A stretch of 64,000 nucleotides of DNA from Bacillus mojavensis RO-H-1 = KCTC 3706 (GCF_000245335.1 NZ_JH600294.1:1-64000), one strand, 5' to 3'; shown: positions 51,853 to 62,078, numbered from the stretch's first letter. Translations and numbers: made by a program. The notes: generated by a model not told the origin, from the letters alone.

Positions 51853-52129
51853 GGGATACAGCCGAGATACATGTAATTTTGAGTCATAACCTTAATTATA
51901 TTTTCAAACTGGCTTAAAATCAAGGTTTTCTCTATAAATTTTGAACTTGTTTATATACAATTGAAACGAAGTGTTTTCAGTAGCTAACTAATGGATGATT
52001 AAGGTTAATCCATAATAGACAAATTCTTTAATAAAAATAGACGAAACAATATTTATAAGCTCACTAAATCGCCTCTAGAAATAAAAGTAAGTCTATGACC
52101 TATTTTTACACGTATCTCGGCTGTATACC
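51853..52129. mobile_element. 277-bp MITE-like element between lanA2 and lanM
   Basis: The left end reads GGGATACAGCCGAGATAC, and the right end, on the other strand, reads GGTATACAGCCGAGATAC; similarity extends about 35 bases inward to GTCAT. The bases TAAATT occur directly outside both ends, a perfect 6-bp target duplication. The inside has no open frame. A third, solo end lies at 50185-50221. The right end lies 28 bases before the lanM start, so it may carry or replace the lanM promoter. Confidence 0.75.
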
Positions 52130-52156
52130 TAAATTATAGAAAGGTTGTTTTATATA

Positions 52157-55100
52157 GTGATAAATACTAGTGAAAAGTTAAAATTTTGGTCAAAATTTTT
52201 CTATGATAAAGAAGAGTATTTGGAAAAGAGCCTAAAAGAGGTGTCCAATGTAGAAGTTGGGACCATTATAAATTTGCAGAAAAATGATTTAACATGGAAA
52301 TATCAGTGGGAAGAGTTGTTGAAAGGCTCGGTGGAAGACTACTTTTCTACTACTCCGCCCGTATTTTCAGGATTCGTTGAACGTTTTTTATTACTGGCTA
52401 TTGATTTATTGGAAAAGCAGGGAACAATTCGTGGTTTAGATTCTCATATTTTACATACAAGTAATTCTTTTTTTAAAAGTCTGCTACCTTCTTTATTCCA
52501 AAGAATCATAGATTTTAGTTACAAAACTTTAATATTGGAATTAAATGTATTAAGTGATCAAGGACTTCTACAAGGAGAAACTTCAGAAAAGAGGTACCAG
52601 TACTTTGAAAATTTGCTACATGACAAAGAGTATTTAAGACAATTGGCCAATGAATACCCTGAGTTAATTCGTACATTGCTTCGTATAACTGAAAAATGGG
52701 CAGCCCATGTTAGTGAAGTGTTAAATAGGTTCACGGCTGACTATTCGAAAATTGTTTCACATATGCCTGAGGTCAAGCAGTTTGGCAAGCTTGTTCGGCT
52801 ACATATTGGTGTAGGCGATACTCACGATGGACGAAGTGTAACGATGTTAGAGTTTACGACAGGATGCAAATTGGTATATAAACCCCGTTCACTAAAGGTT
52901 GATAAAGGATATTATCGAATTCTGTCGTGGATGCGACAGTTTGGTGTTCCGTATATGAAAATAATAGAAAATATAGATTGTGGAAGTTACGGTTGGACAG
53001 AGTTTGTGGAGTTTTCTGAGTGCAAATCCCTTGAAGAAATTAGTGAATTCTATAAAAATATGGGCGTGAACTTGGCTATGATGTACATGTTTAACGCTAC
53101 GGACTTCCATTATGAGAATATTATTGCGCATGGATCTAGCCCTGTTGTAATTGATCTAGAATCTTTGTTTCATCGTCATATAAGTACGAAGAAATTTGAA
53201 CATGACGCCAATGGTCATGCCTATGAAATTCTATATTATTCTGTTATGTCTTCTGGCATGTTACCACAGTATATTTACAACTCAGAGACGTACTCAGGTT
53301 TTGACATTAGCGGTATTTTTGGATCCGGTGGAAAAAAAGTACCGAATGCAGTGAGTCTCGTTGACAGAGGAACGGATCGAATGAGGTTAGAAAGAAGTAT
53401 GGGGGAATCAGGAAAAACTCATAATCTTCCACATTATAATAATGAAGTTGTAGATAGTTATCGATATATTAATGACATTGAACAGGGTTTTGCTCAAGCA
53501 TACAGGATTATGATGGAGAATAAGCACAGACTGAAAGAAATGATTCGAGAGTTTGATGACGTTAGAGTTAGAGTGATAGTGCGAAATACTAGAGCATATG
53601 GTGAACTAATGCGTACGCTATATCATCCTGATTTATTGCGAGACGAATTAGATCGTAAAGTTGTTTTGCATCGATTATGGTTGCAATGCTTAGCTGATCC
53701 TAAACATTTAAAATTTGTTCCCTACGAGATGCGCGATATTGAAGACGGAGATATCCCTATCTTTTACACCTGTCCGTCTGAAAGAGATGCTTGGGCATCT
53801 AATGGTGAACGAATTCCGCAGTTATTTGAGCAATCAGGTATAGACATTGTAATAAACAAAATCGATAAAATGGGCGAGAAGGACTTAAAAGAACAGTTGC
53901 AATTACTAAATATGTCTGTTTTAGCATCTAAGCCTGACCTTTATTCCTATCGTATTCCTGAAATTCAATTAAAAGATTCAAACGATGTGCTAGGGTCTAA
54001 TTGGAAAGCCGAGTATGTCCGATTAGCTACTTCAATTGGAGAAAGTTTGGTTCAATCGGCAATTATACCTTCGAATACTGCAGCTGATGATATAACATGG
54101 ATTGGTTTAGTAGCCAGTGGTGATGATGAGAGAAAACTGAGACTAATTCCAGTAGGAAATGACCTTTATAATGGGAAGGGTGGAATTGCTTTGTTTTTGG
54201 GTTATTTATCTGAACTGACTGCAAATAACCAATATAAAAATATGGCTCGAAAAGCATTGCAGCCGTTGTTAGAAATTATGAGGGATAAGTGCAGATCAAA
54301 TGCTGTATCGTTAAACATTGGAGCATTTGAAGTTGGTAGCATCGGTGGTGGCGTATTTGCTACTTATCAGTTGTCACGCTTATGGAATGATGAAGAGTTA
54401 CTACAAACTGTTAAAGAATACCTTCCTTATTATTGTGAACTCGTTGATATAGACACCGCATTCGATTATATAGGTGGTGCAGCTGGAGCTATTGATGTAC
54501 TTTTACATATATATCATGGAACGGGTTGGACAGAGGCGTTGCAAGGTGCGGAGAAATGTGCGGAGCATTTGCTTCAGAATGCACAAACATTGCCAGATGG
54601 TAGTATGGCTTGGTTTACGACACCGAATCGTAAGCTCTATGTGGGGTATTCTCACGGCGTATCTGGAATTATTGCTTCATTATCATCGTTATACAGGGTA
54701 ACTCAACGTGCAGAGTACATTGAATATATTGAAAAGGGATTACAGTATGAGCGTGCAAACTATTGTGCTGAATTGAAAAATTGGGTTACTCCTAATGATA
54801 CTGCAAGGGTTACATGGTGTCATGGTGCGCCGGGCATATTATTATCTCGACTACGATTGTTAGAAAATGGATATTGGGACACGCATATTGATCAAGAAAT
54901 TAATATTGCTCTTGAAACAACTCTTAAATTAGGTTTTGGGACAGAACCTGTTTATTGTCACGGCGATTTTGGACAATTAGAAATATTACTTTATGCTAAT
55001 TCAGTTCTTGATCGTAATGAGGATACTATCAATGTAGTCAGAGCGTATCTGCTCAGACTTCTAAATGACCAACCATGGAATAACACGGGGGTCCATCGCG

Positions 55101-55234
55101 CTTTTGATATTAAAGGATTAATGGGTGGTCTGTCGGGTATTGGATTTGGTCTATTAAAGCAGGCATTTCCGGATAAAGTTCCTAACATTTTAAACTTGGA
55201 GAATGATAAATTCTTCTCTGCTATTTCTGGATAA
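52157..55234 (+). CDS. LanM class II lanthipeptide synthetase
   Basis: The protein of about 1025 residues is a bifunctional enzyme that phosphorylates and dehydrates Ser/Thr and then forms (methyl)lanthionine rings. The N-terminal two-thirds is the LanM dehydratase domain (for example RLHIGVGDTHDGRSV, KLVYKPRSLKVDKGY and SPVVIDLESLFH). The C-terminal LanC-like domain has GYSHGVSGI and the zinc ligands in VTWCHGAPG and PVYCHGDFG. The start is taken as GTG 52157, 12 bases after AAAGG; the in-frame TTG 52145 is too close. Low GC suggests transfer. Confidence 0.95.
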   Translation: MINTSEKLKFWSKFFYDKEEYLEKSLKEVSNVEVGTIINLQKNDLTWKYQWEELLKGSVEDYFSTTPPVFSGFVERFLLLAIDLLEKQGTIRGLDSHILHTSNSFFKSLLPSLFQRIIDFSYKTLILELNVLSDQGLLQGETSEKRYQYFENLLHDKEYLRQLANEYPELIRTLLRITEKWAAHVSEVLNRFTADYSKIVSHMPEVKQFGKLVRLHIGVGDTHDGRSVTMLEFTTGCKLVYKPRSLKVDKGYYRILSWMRQFGVPYMKIIENIDCGSYGWTEFVEFSECKSLEEISEFYKNMGVNLAMMYMFNATDFHYENIIAHGSSPVVIDLESLFHRHISTKKFEHDANGHAYEILYYSVMSSGMLPQYIYNSETYSGFDISGIFGSGGKKVPNAVSLVDRGTDRMRLERSMGESGKTHNLPHYNNEVVDSYRYINDIEQGFAQAYRIMMENKHRLKEMIREFDDVRVRVIVRNTRAYGELMRTLYHPDLLRDELDRKVVLHRLWLQCLADPKHLKFVPYEMRDIEDGDIPIFYTCPSERDAWASNGERIPQLFEQSGIDIVINKIDKMGEKDLKEQLQLLNMSVLASKPDLYSYRIPEIQLKDSNDVLGSNWKAEYVRLATSIGESLVQSAIIPSNTAADDITWIGLVASGDDERKLRLIPVGNDLYNGKGGIALFLGYLSELTANNQYKNMARKALQPLLEIMRDKCRSNAVSLNIGAFEVGSIGGGVFATYQLSRLWNDEELLQTVKEYLPYYCELVDIDTAFDYIGGAAGAIDVLLHIYHGTGWTEALQGAEKCAEHLLQNAQTLPDGSMAWFTTPNRKLYVGYSHGVSGIIASLSSLYRVTQRAEYIEYIEKGLQYERANYCAELKNWVTPNDTARVTWCHGAPGILLSRLRLLENGYWDTHIDQEINIALETTLKLGFGTEPVYCHGDFGQLEILLYANSVLDRNEDTINVVRAYLLRLLNDQPWNNTGVHRAFDIKGLMGGLSGIGFGLLKQAFPDKVPNILNLENDKFFSAISG

Positions 55235-55274
55235 ATTGTGTTATCATAAATCAAAGTAGAAGGGAGAGAATGTA

Positions 55275-57410
55275 ATGGCTCGTCGGCGTGTACCGTATGT
55301 CGAGCAGATGCATCAGTCGGAATGTGGACTTTGTTGCCTTGCTATGTTATCAGCCTACTATCAAAAGGATGTTTCATTATCTAGACTACGTGAAAGGGCG
55401 GACGTTGGACGGGATGGTACAACACTATTGCAATTAAAGAGAATTGCTGAGAGCCTCGGCTTTGGTGTTAAAGCTTATCGCATTGAACATATTGATCAAT
55501 TAAAGCAGGTTTCTTTACCAGCAATTCTACATTGGAACCAAGGTCATTTTGTAGTTCTTGAAAAGATAGATAACAATGATGCTCGTATTGTTGACCCACG
55601 TTTTGGAAGAATCAAGCTGTCATTAAAGAGCTTCAGCGAGCAATTTACTGGATTTTTGATGACAATGGATTTAACAGAACGACTCGACGTTGAGAAAGAT
55701 CAGAATGTTTGGTTAAATTCTTTAGTCTATGTAAAATCACATAAAAATCTGTTCGTATATGTTTTTCTTATTACACTGGCTTTGCAAGTCATAATAGTAG
55801 GTATGCCGTTATTCATGAAACATGTTATTGACGAAATTATGATTCCGAAAAATTCGAGTTTATCTATAACGGTTTTTATATCTATAATCAGCTTTCTACT
55901 TGCATACATGTTAATTACATTCGCGCGCAGTCGTGTTTTGGTTCGATTGCACAATGCTTTGGATTATGAGATGCAGACAAGCTTTTTCTCACATTTATTG
56001 AAGTTGCCTTTACCGTTCTTCTTATTACGTTCGTATGGGGACATGCTTTTTCGAATGAATAGCTTGGCCACAATCCGAAATCAGCTCTCAGGCACTCTGA
56101 TTACAGGTATATTGGATGGCTTCATGTTATTTGTATTGTCTGGTTATATGTTGTTCATATCTCCATTGCTTGCGATGGTTGTATTTTTGCTGGTAAGCAT
56201 AAATATTTTGTTGGTCATTTTCACTAAACGCTATGTAGCAGAGATTAATCAGCAACAAGTGGTGGCAACGACAGAGGTGCAAGCTGTGCAGACAGAGATG
56301 TTGTACGGTATTATGGGAGTAAAAATATCAGGGACAGAACAGCAAGTTTACTCCCAATGGCTTAATAAATTCAAGCATTTATTGCAGGTGTACCGCCGTA
56401 AGGAAAATTTGAATAGCTACATTACAACAACTAGCAATGGATTGCAGTTTATGTCACCACTCATTGTGCTAAGTATCGGCGTTCTGTTAGTTACTGGTAA
56501 ATACAGTTCTATGACGGTTGGTGAGCTTGTCTCATTTCAAGCAATTGCGACGCTACTTTTCACTACATCATCAAGTCTTATGAATACGATAAACTCATAT
56601 ATTCTTACGACTACTATTTTGAAAAGAACACATGACGTGCTGGAATCTCCAATTGAGCAGAATGAAGGTAAATTGCAAGTAAAAGTAAGAGGAGATATTA
56701 GACTATCACATGTCAGCTTCTCCTATTCGAAGTATAGTCCGAAGGTGATAAACGACATTTCTTTACATATAAAGCTAGGGCAGAAGATAGCCATTATTGG
56801 ACAATCTGGTTCTGGGAAATCGACTTTAGCTCATTTGATGATTGGGTTATTTACACCAACCTCGGGGGAAATATACTATGATAATCATGAAACCTCGGAT
56901 TTGGATATGCAATATGTGCGTAAGCAGATGGGAATAGTGCCACAGGATATATCATTACTCAATCGTAGTATTTATGATAACATTGTCCTACACCAGGATG
57001 GTGTAACTATGGATGAAGTAGTGCGGGTGGCAAAAGCAGCGAATATTCACGATGAAATTATGGCGATGCCGATGAAATATCAGACAGTTTTGGCTGAAAT
57101 GGGCAGGAATATTTCAGGAGGGCAAAGACAACGAATAGCTTTGGCCAGGGCACTACTTAATAATCCAACCGTACTAGTATTGGATGAAGCAACGAGCGCT
57201 TTGGATCATATAAGTGAAGCGCGGGTAGATGAATATTTATCTAGTATTAATTGTACACGAATAGTGATAGCCCATCGGTTATCGACGGTGATGAATAGCG
57301 ACATGATCATTGTTTTGGAGAATGGGAAGGTTTGCGATGTAGGAAATCATAGTCAGTTGTTACATACTTCAAATTATTATCAATATTACTATAAAGAAAT
57401 GAGTTCATAG
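55275..57410 (+). CDS. LanT: C39 peptidase-ABC exporter for the lanthipeptide
   Basis: LanT cuts the leader after the double glycine and exports the peptide. The N-terminal C39 peptidase has the catalytic Cys in QSECGLCCLAML (about residues 13-24), His in NQGHFVVLE and Asp in VDPRFGRI. A six-helix membrane domain follows, then the ATPase with Walker A IGQSGSGKSTLA, signature ISGGQRQRIALARAL and Walker B VLVLDEATSALD. The length of 711 residues is usual. The RBS is AAGGGAGAG, 40 bases after lanM. Confidence 0.95.
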   Translation: MARRRVPYVEQMHQSECGLCCLAMLSAYYQKDVSLSRLRERADVGRDGTTLLQLKRIAESLGFGVKAYRIEHIDQLKQVSLPAILHWNQGHFVVLEKIDNNDARIVDPRFGRIKLSLKSFSEQFTGFLMTMDLTERLDVEKDQNVWLNSLVYVKSHKNLFVYVFLITLALQVIIVGMPLFMKHVIDEIMIPKNSSLSITVFISIISFLLAYMLITFARSRVLVRLHNALDYEMQTSFFSHLLKLPLPFFLLRSYGDMLFRMNSLATIRNQLSGTLITGILDGFMLFVLSGYMLFISPLLAMVVFLLVSINILLVIFTKRYVAEINQQQVVATTEVQAVQTEMLYGIMGVKISGTEQQVYSQWLNKFKHLLQVYRRKENLNSYITTTSNGLQFMSPLIVLSIGVLLVTGKYSSMTVGELVSFQAIATLLFTTSSSLMNTINSYILTTTILKRTHDVLESPIEQNEGKLQVKVRGDIRLSHVSFSYSKYSPKVINDISLHIKLGQKIAIIGQSGSGKSTLAHLMIGLFTPTSGEIYYDNHETSDLDMQYVRKQMGIVPQDISLLNRSIYDNIVLHQDGVTMDEVVRVAKAANIHDEIMAMPMKYQTVLAEMGRNISGGQRQRIALARALLNNPTVLVLDEATSALDHISEARVDEYLSSINCTRIVIAHRLSTVMNSDMIIVLENGKVCDVGNHSQLLHTSNYYQYYYKEMSS

Positions 57411-57492
57411 CTGATTTTTCTTTGCAGGCTGTTCTTAATGAATTCATGAAATGAGGCTGTACTATGTACTTATATTGTAAGGAGTGGGACAA

Positions 57493-58443
57493 TTGAAAAC
57501 GGTACTATCGGTGCAACACCTAACGAAAGAAATCAAGGGCAAGTTGATTGTGCAAGACATATCATTCGATGTGGTAGAGGGAGAGATTATTGGACTACTT
57601 GGTGCGAACGGAGCGGGCAAGACAACCACTATGAAGATGATAGTTGGTCTAAGCACAATAAGTGCCGGGGACGTGAAGATTGCAGGTTACAGTATTAAGA
57701 GTCAGTTTTCTAAAGCACTCTTCAATGTAGGGGCAGTGATTGAAGCACCTGCATTCTATCCTTATTTGAGTGGATACGAAAATTTACGTCAATATCAGCG
57801 TTTGCACAAAAATGCGAGTAAGGATTGGTTGCTAGAGGTAGCCAATCTAACCGGTATAGAACATGCGCTTAAGCAGCGAGTAGGCACGTACTCCATGGGA
57901 ATGAAACAACGCTTGGGAATTGCACAAGCACTACTGCGAAAGCCAAAGTTGCTTGTGTTAGATGAGCCGATGAATGCACTTGATCCTTCTGGTGTCCGTG
58001 AAACCCGGAACTATTTAAATAAAATTGCGGCAGAGTTGGGCGTAGCAATTGTGATTTCCAGTCATCAACTGTCTGAGATTGAGCAGATGGCACGTCGAGT
58101 GGTTATTATGCAGAATGGCTGCTTAGTGACAGAGCAGCGGATTGATGATGGGTTAAATGATGGGGAATTCTGTATCACTCTTCACATTGATAATGTTGAG
58201 CTTACAAGCGAAGTTGTGGTTAACTTGTTTGGGGATGATTATCATGCATTGGATTATATGCAGACACAGAAATTATCTAACGGTTTGCATACTATGACAG
58301 TAGCTATTGATGAAGGTCAAGTTCCAAAGCTGATTCGGGCATTGTGTGATGCCGGGGTGGAAGTTCATCGGGTGTTGTCGGCACATACGAGTTTAGAGGA
58401 TAAGTTTTTAAAATGGACAACTGCGCGCGGTGAGGTGAGTTAA
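57493..58443 (+). CDS. LanF: ABC immunity transporter ATPase
   Basis: This 316-residue ABC-2-type ATPase has Walker A LLGANGAGKTTT, signature YSMGMKQRLGIAQAL and Walker B LLVLDEPMNALDPSG. It resembles the LanF/BcrA immunity ATPases that expel lantibiotics from the membrane. TTG 57493 is chosen because AAGGAG ends 9 bases before it. It is followed by a single permease gene one base after the stop. Confidence 0.9.
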   Translation: MKTVLSVQHLTKEIKGKLIVQDISFDVVEGEIIGLLGANGAGKTTTMKMIVGLSTISAGDVKIAGYSIKSQFSKALFNVGAVIEAPAFYPYLSGYENLRQYQRLHKNASKDWLLEVANLTGIEHALKQRVGTYSMGMKQRLGIAQALLRKPKLLVLDEPMNALDPSGVRETRNYLNKIAAELGVAIVISSHQLSEIEQMARRVVIMQNGCLVTEQRIDDGLNDGEFCITLHIDNVELTSEVVVNLFGDDYHALDYMQTQKLSNGLHTMTVAIDEGQVPKLIRALCDAGVEVHRVLSAHTSLEDKFLKWTTARGEVS

Positions 58444-58444
58444 A

Positions 58445-59185
58445 TTGTTATGGAATGAATGTTTGAAGATAGTGAATAAAAGAATCTTTATTCTTTCACA
58501 CATTGGTTTTATTGTGATGACGGTACTGTTCTCTTGGGCATACACCAGTAATCTCAAGGCTGATGATACGGTGGCTCAAATGGTAAATGCTTTGCTTGGC
58601 TTATCGGGAATGCTTGTTATTCTACCTTGGGCGATTGTTTTGTCACCTCTTATTTGGACGGATGAGTATCAATATGGTACTCTGAAACAACTGTTCCTGC
58701 ATACGTCCTCGCGCACACGGTTGTATGTTGCAAAAATTGCTTCGATGATTTTGCTCATCATTACGAGTGTTGTTAATATATTCATTGTTTCTTTGTTAGT
58801 GAATCTTCTGATGGCTCCAAAAAACATACAATGGGGCGACATGACGGATGTTATATACTCTATCGGAGCAATCGTATTGCAATGTTGCCTATATGCAAGT
58901 CTAGCATCCTTGATTGGCGTGTGGACGAGATCAGCTGCTATCGCAGTAGGCGGTAGCTTAGTGCTATACTTTATACAAATGATATTTGGAGGTAGTCTCT
59001 TATCTACATCATGGACACACATTCTATTCATTCATCATGATGATTTAAGTGTTTATTGGACTACGTCACAATATAAATCGGAATTAGTTGGCTTACCTAT
59101 ATCGTTAGCGATAGATATCGCCTATATTTTGTTTATCTTTGCAATTGGATTATGGTTGTTCGTCAAAGAGAGAGGAGCAGACTAA
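58445..59185 (+). CDS. LanE: ABC immunity transporter permease
   Basis: The 246-residue protein has six hydrophobic segments and the ABC-2 permease pattern of LanE/LanG/BcrB immunity subunits (DEYQYGTLKQLFLHTSSR in the first cytoplasmic loop region). It starts at TTG 58445, one base after lanF, so the two are translated together. No second permease (LanG) is found, so LanE probably acts as a homodimer with LanF. Confidence 0.85.
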   Translation: MLWNECLKIVNKRIFILSHIGFIVMTVLFSWAYTSNLKADDTVAQMVNALLGLSGMLVILPWAIVLSPLIWTDEYQYGTLKQLFLHTSSRTRLYVAKIASMILLIITSVVNIFIVSLLVNLLMAPKNIQWGDMTDVIYSIGAIVLQCCLYASLASLIGVWTRSAAIAVGGSLVLYFIQMIFGGSLLSTSWTHILFIHHDDLSVYWTTSQYKSELVGLPISLAIDIAYILFIFAIGLWLFVKERGAD

Positions 59186-59204
59186 ACATAAAACGGAGCT
59201 AAGA

Positions 59205-59312
59205 ATGAGCAAAATAGGATACAGTTATGTCATTTATGGCGATACTCGGGATAACTGTATGGAAGACAAAATAATGAATGTGAAACTGAAAGTAGCCAAT
59301 AATGATAAGTGA
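59205..59312 (+). pseudogene. Short open frame resembling a serine-resolvase N terminus
   Basis: The 35-codon frame starts MSKIGYSYVIYGDTRDN, which recalls the MxKIGYxRVSTxxQN start of resolvases, but the catalytic Ser is missing and the frame ends early. It may be a remnant or chance. Downstream, to 59409, nothing else is supported. Confidence 0.25.
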
Positions 59313-59409
59313 CAATTGGTTACGCTAGTCCAATAAACCAGCAGCAGTCTAGGTCTAGAAATATGTGATTTTAAAATTGTTGCGAAACTAGGCGTTGCAT
59401 ACAGAAAGA

Positions 59410-60970
59410 AGAATATAAACCCAGCTTGTAGAGAAAACGATGTTTTTTCTACAAGCTTTTTTGTTTCTTTAGATGCTTATTGTATTTTAGATACAGAAAA
59501 AGGCTCCCACATATCTATCCCTGCTTGGATAGGTATGTGGCAATCTTCTTCATGTTCTGGCATGCGGCTGTGAGGAGAACTTGTTCGCTCACATTTCGTT
59601 GTCCCCTCAACCTGTAATAGCGAAGCCCATGCAGCTGTTTTGAATCTGCAAAGCTTCGCTCTATTTTTCTTTTCTTTTTTTGTAGAGGTTTTTTCCTAAA
59701 ACAGACAAGCGATTTTGTCTGACCTTTTCTTTATGGTATTCCCATACATGCCGAGTAATCACTTTTTGCCGATTCTTTGATTTTGTACAGTTTTCAAGCA
59801 TGAGGAACATATTTCAGGATTTGATTTGTATGACCCCGGTAGCCTTTTCGGTCAGTTGTTGAGTATGTAAGTGTTTGGTGATTTGGACAAATGTATCTGT
59901 CTTGTTCACTGTCATAATGAAATTTCCATTTTGGAAACAAGCCTTGGATAGGGTGATAACGTCTATGTGCGATGACACCAAAGATTTGTCGGTCAGATAA
60001 TCCTTTACAGATCGGAGTCGTTAAATATCCGGAATCAAGGGCGACGGCTTCTACTTGAAACCCAAATCGTGCGATTTGGTGATCCAATCGGTCAAGATAG
60101 GGCATAGAATCATGGACATTTCCAGGTGTGACATAGGTATCTGTGATAATGTTGTATTTCATATCTGTTGTGCGGTGTCTAAATAGAAAAAACCTTCTGG
60201 TTTGTTTTCACGATACAGATATCCACTTTCCGGATCTGTTGTACTATGGCGGATCTCTTTTTCAGCTTTCACCTCCTCTTTGATTGTTAATGGCTTTTTT
60301 CCGTGTTCCTCCCGATCCTCTTGAATGGCTTCATTTAAATCTTTGATATAGTTTTGGGTATCCTGCGCAATTGTTTTTCTTGTGTATTTATGCTTGTTGG
60401 CATTGGCTTTCAGATGAGTTGAATCGGTGAATAGGACACGTCCGCCCACCATGTCATGATTGATGGCCTGGAGAACGATCTCATCAAAAATGTCTTGGAA
60501 GATGGTTGTATCTTTAAAGCGTGTGCGTCTGTTCCAGTTGATGGTGGAGTGGTGCGGAACCGGACATTGATATTCAGTCCCAAAAACCATCTGTACGCCA
60601 TATTGTAGTAAATTTCTTTTTCGAGCTGTCTTTCTGAACGGATAGCGTAGAGGTAGCCGATAAACATCATTTTGAATAAAATTAGCGGATCAAGTGAGGA
60701 GCGGCCTTTGTTTTCGCTGTAGTACGGCTTTACCTTTTAAATGATAAAAGAGAAGTCTATGTATTTATCAATTTTTCGAAGCAGATGATCCTCTTCGACA
60801 AGTTGGTCGAGAAGAACAAATTCAGCTGCGTTTTGAGAAGAATTTCTTGTGTGCAACATGAGAAAGACACCGTCCTTGTAAGTCTTTCTTTTATTTTATT
60901 ACATGAGAATGGATATTTTAAGAAAATAAAGGCTGTCGAGATTTTCTCGACAGCCTGAATATAAACCCAG
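59410..60970 (-). mobile_element. IS1182-family element, defective, with 14-bp direct repeats
   Basis: GAATATAAACCCAG occurs at 59410-59423 and again at 60957-60970, just outside two end hairpins (59424-59458 and 60930-60956, the latter a perfect GGCTGTCGAGA/TCTCGACAGCC). The repeat may be a target duplication or the element ends. The transposase lies inside on the minus strand. Confidence 0.7.
59515..60859 (-). pseudogene. IS1182-family transposase, broken
   Basis: From ATG 60859 the frame reads LLDQLVEEDHLLRKIDKY and hits a TAA after about 40 codons. It continues as YYSENKGRSSLDPLILFKMM, changes frame near 60550, then gives LFTDSTHLKANANKHKYT (first catalytic Asp) and ALDSGYLTTPICKGL (second Asp) up to 60162-59794. 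A last frame contains [20 protein letters not shown] (catalytic Glu) to the TAG at 59515. Several breaks are needed, so it cannot move itself. Confidence 0.85.
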
Positions 60971-61203
60971 AGTTACAAGAGTTTTTGAAAATAGGAAAGG
61001 CAAGGCGATGAACCCATTTACAAAATGACGAGAAAAATGACAAAATTGTAAGAATACACGAATATTTGTAAGGAAGTTCGATGTTTTCCTTTTTCTTTTT
61101 TTATTATAATGAAAAAAAAAGAAAGAAGAAGGAGATGGAAATGTCATACTCATGGTGATACCTATTTTTATGAAAGTAAAAAAAGCGTGGGAGGGGAAGT
61201 AAG

Positions 61204-61296
61204 ATGATGTTTTCTCAGCTCGCGTTTAAAAACATTAGTCGAAATATACGTACGTATGCCGCTTATTTTTCAAGTGAAAACGTCATGTTAGAGTAA
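61204..61296 (+). pseudogene. N-terminal stub of a BceB-type ABC permease
   Basis: After AGGGGAAG, the frame from ATG 61204 (or 61207) reads MFSQLAFKNISRNIRTYAAY, the start typical of BceB/PsdB bacitracin-resistance permeases, but ends after 30 codons. It appears cut off by a deletion. The flanking 60971-61203 and 61297-61460 show no other gene. Confidence 0.55.
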
Positions 61297-61478
61297 GAAA
61301 CAGTACATTCACATATTTAAGAAGTAGTTAAGTCTCATTTAAACCTTTTTTCCATAATAAAATTATAAACGTACAAGAAGGTTGGTATTTTTAGATGAGT
61401 ACAATAATCAAAACTATTCATGTAATGAAGGTATATGGCAATCAGTTATACACCTTACTATAAAGGAGGGATTTGAAA

Positions 61479-62078
61479 ATGTCTTTTTCTCAATTCAATA
61501 TTGATATTTTTCGAGCAATTAATGATTTAGGTAAACAATATCCATTCCTAAACTCAGCCATGGTATTTTTGGCAGAATATATGGTATATATTTTGGCTTT
61601 AATTATTATAGCTTATTGGTTTACCGGATCCAGAAAAAGTAGGATGATGGTTATTCAAGCGATGGTTGCTTTTGTGATTGCTGAGGTGATTGGAAAAATA
61701 GCAGGGAAATTTCATTTGAATTATCAACCGTTTGCAGTATTGCCTGATGTTAATAAACTTGTCGATCATGCTGTAGATAATTCATTTCCTAGTGACCATA
61801 CGATTCTCTTTTTTTCGATTTGTTTTTCATTTTGGCTTGTTCGTAAAAAGACTGGATGGTTATGGCTTATACTTGCATTTTGTGTAGCGATCTCTCGTAT
61901 TTGGGTAGGGGTTCATTATCCTTTTGATGTTGCAATAGGGGCTTTAATAGGGTGTGTTTCAGCGTTATTTTCGTATTGGTTAGTACCGAAATTTTCTTTT
62001 ATCAAGCAATTGCTTACTCTATATGAAAGAGTAGAGAAACGTGTTTTACCATCCAAAAACAAATCAAAGGAATTTTGA
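61479..62078 (+). CDS. BcrC-type undecaprenyl-diphosphatase (PAP2 family)
   Basis: BcrC enzymes recycle undecaprenyl pyrophosphate and give resistance to bacitracin and related stress. The 199-residue protein has about five membrane helices and the PAP2 motifs PSDHT (His) and SRIWVGVHYPFDV (Arg, His). The first motif reads LNYQPFAV, with Gln where B. subtilis BcrC has Arg, a form I associate with B. cereus-type relatives. ATG 61479 follows AAAGGAGGG. It stands between the lanthipeptide cluster and the right IS6 copy. Confidence 0.9.
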   Translation: MSFSQFNIDIFRAINDLGKQYPFLNSAMVFLAEYMVYILALIIIAYWFTGSRKSRMMVIQAMVAFVIAEVIGKIAGKFHLNYQPFAVLPDVNKLVDHAVDNSFPSDHTILFFSICFSFWLVRKKTGWLWLILAFCVAISRIWVGVHYPFDVAIGALIGCVSALFSYWLVPKFSFIKQLLTLYERVEKRVLPSKNKSKEF

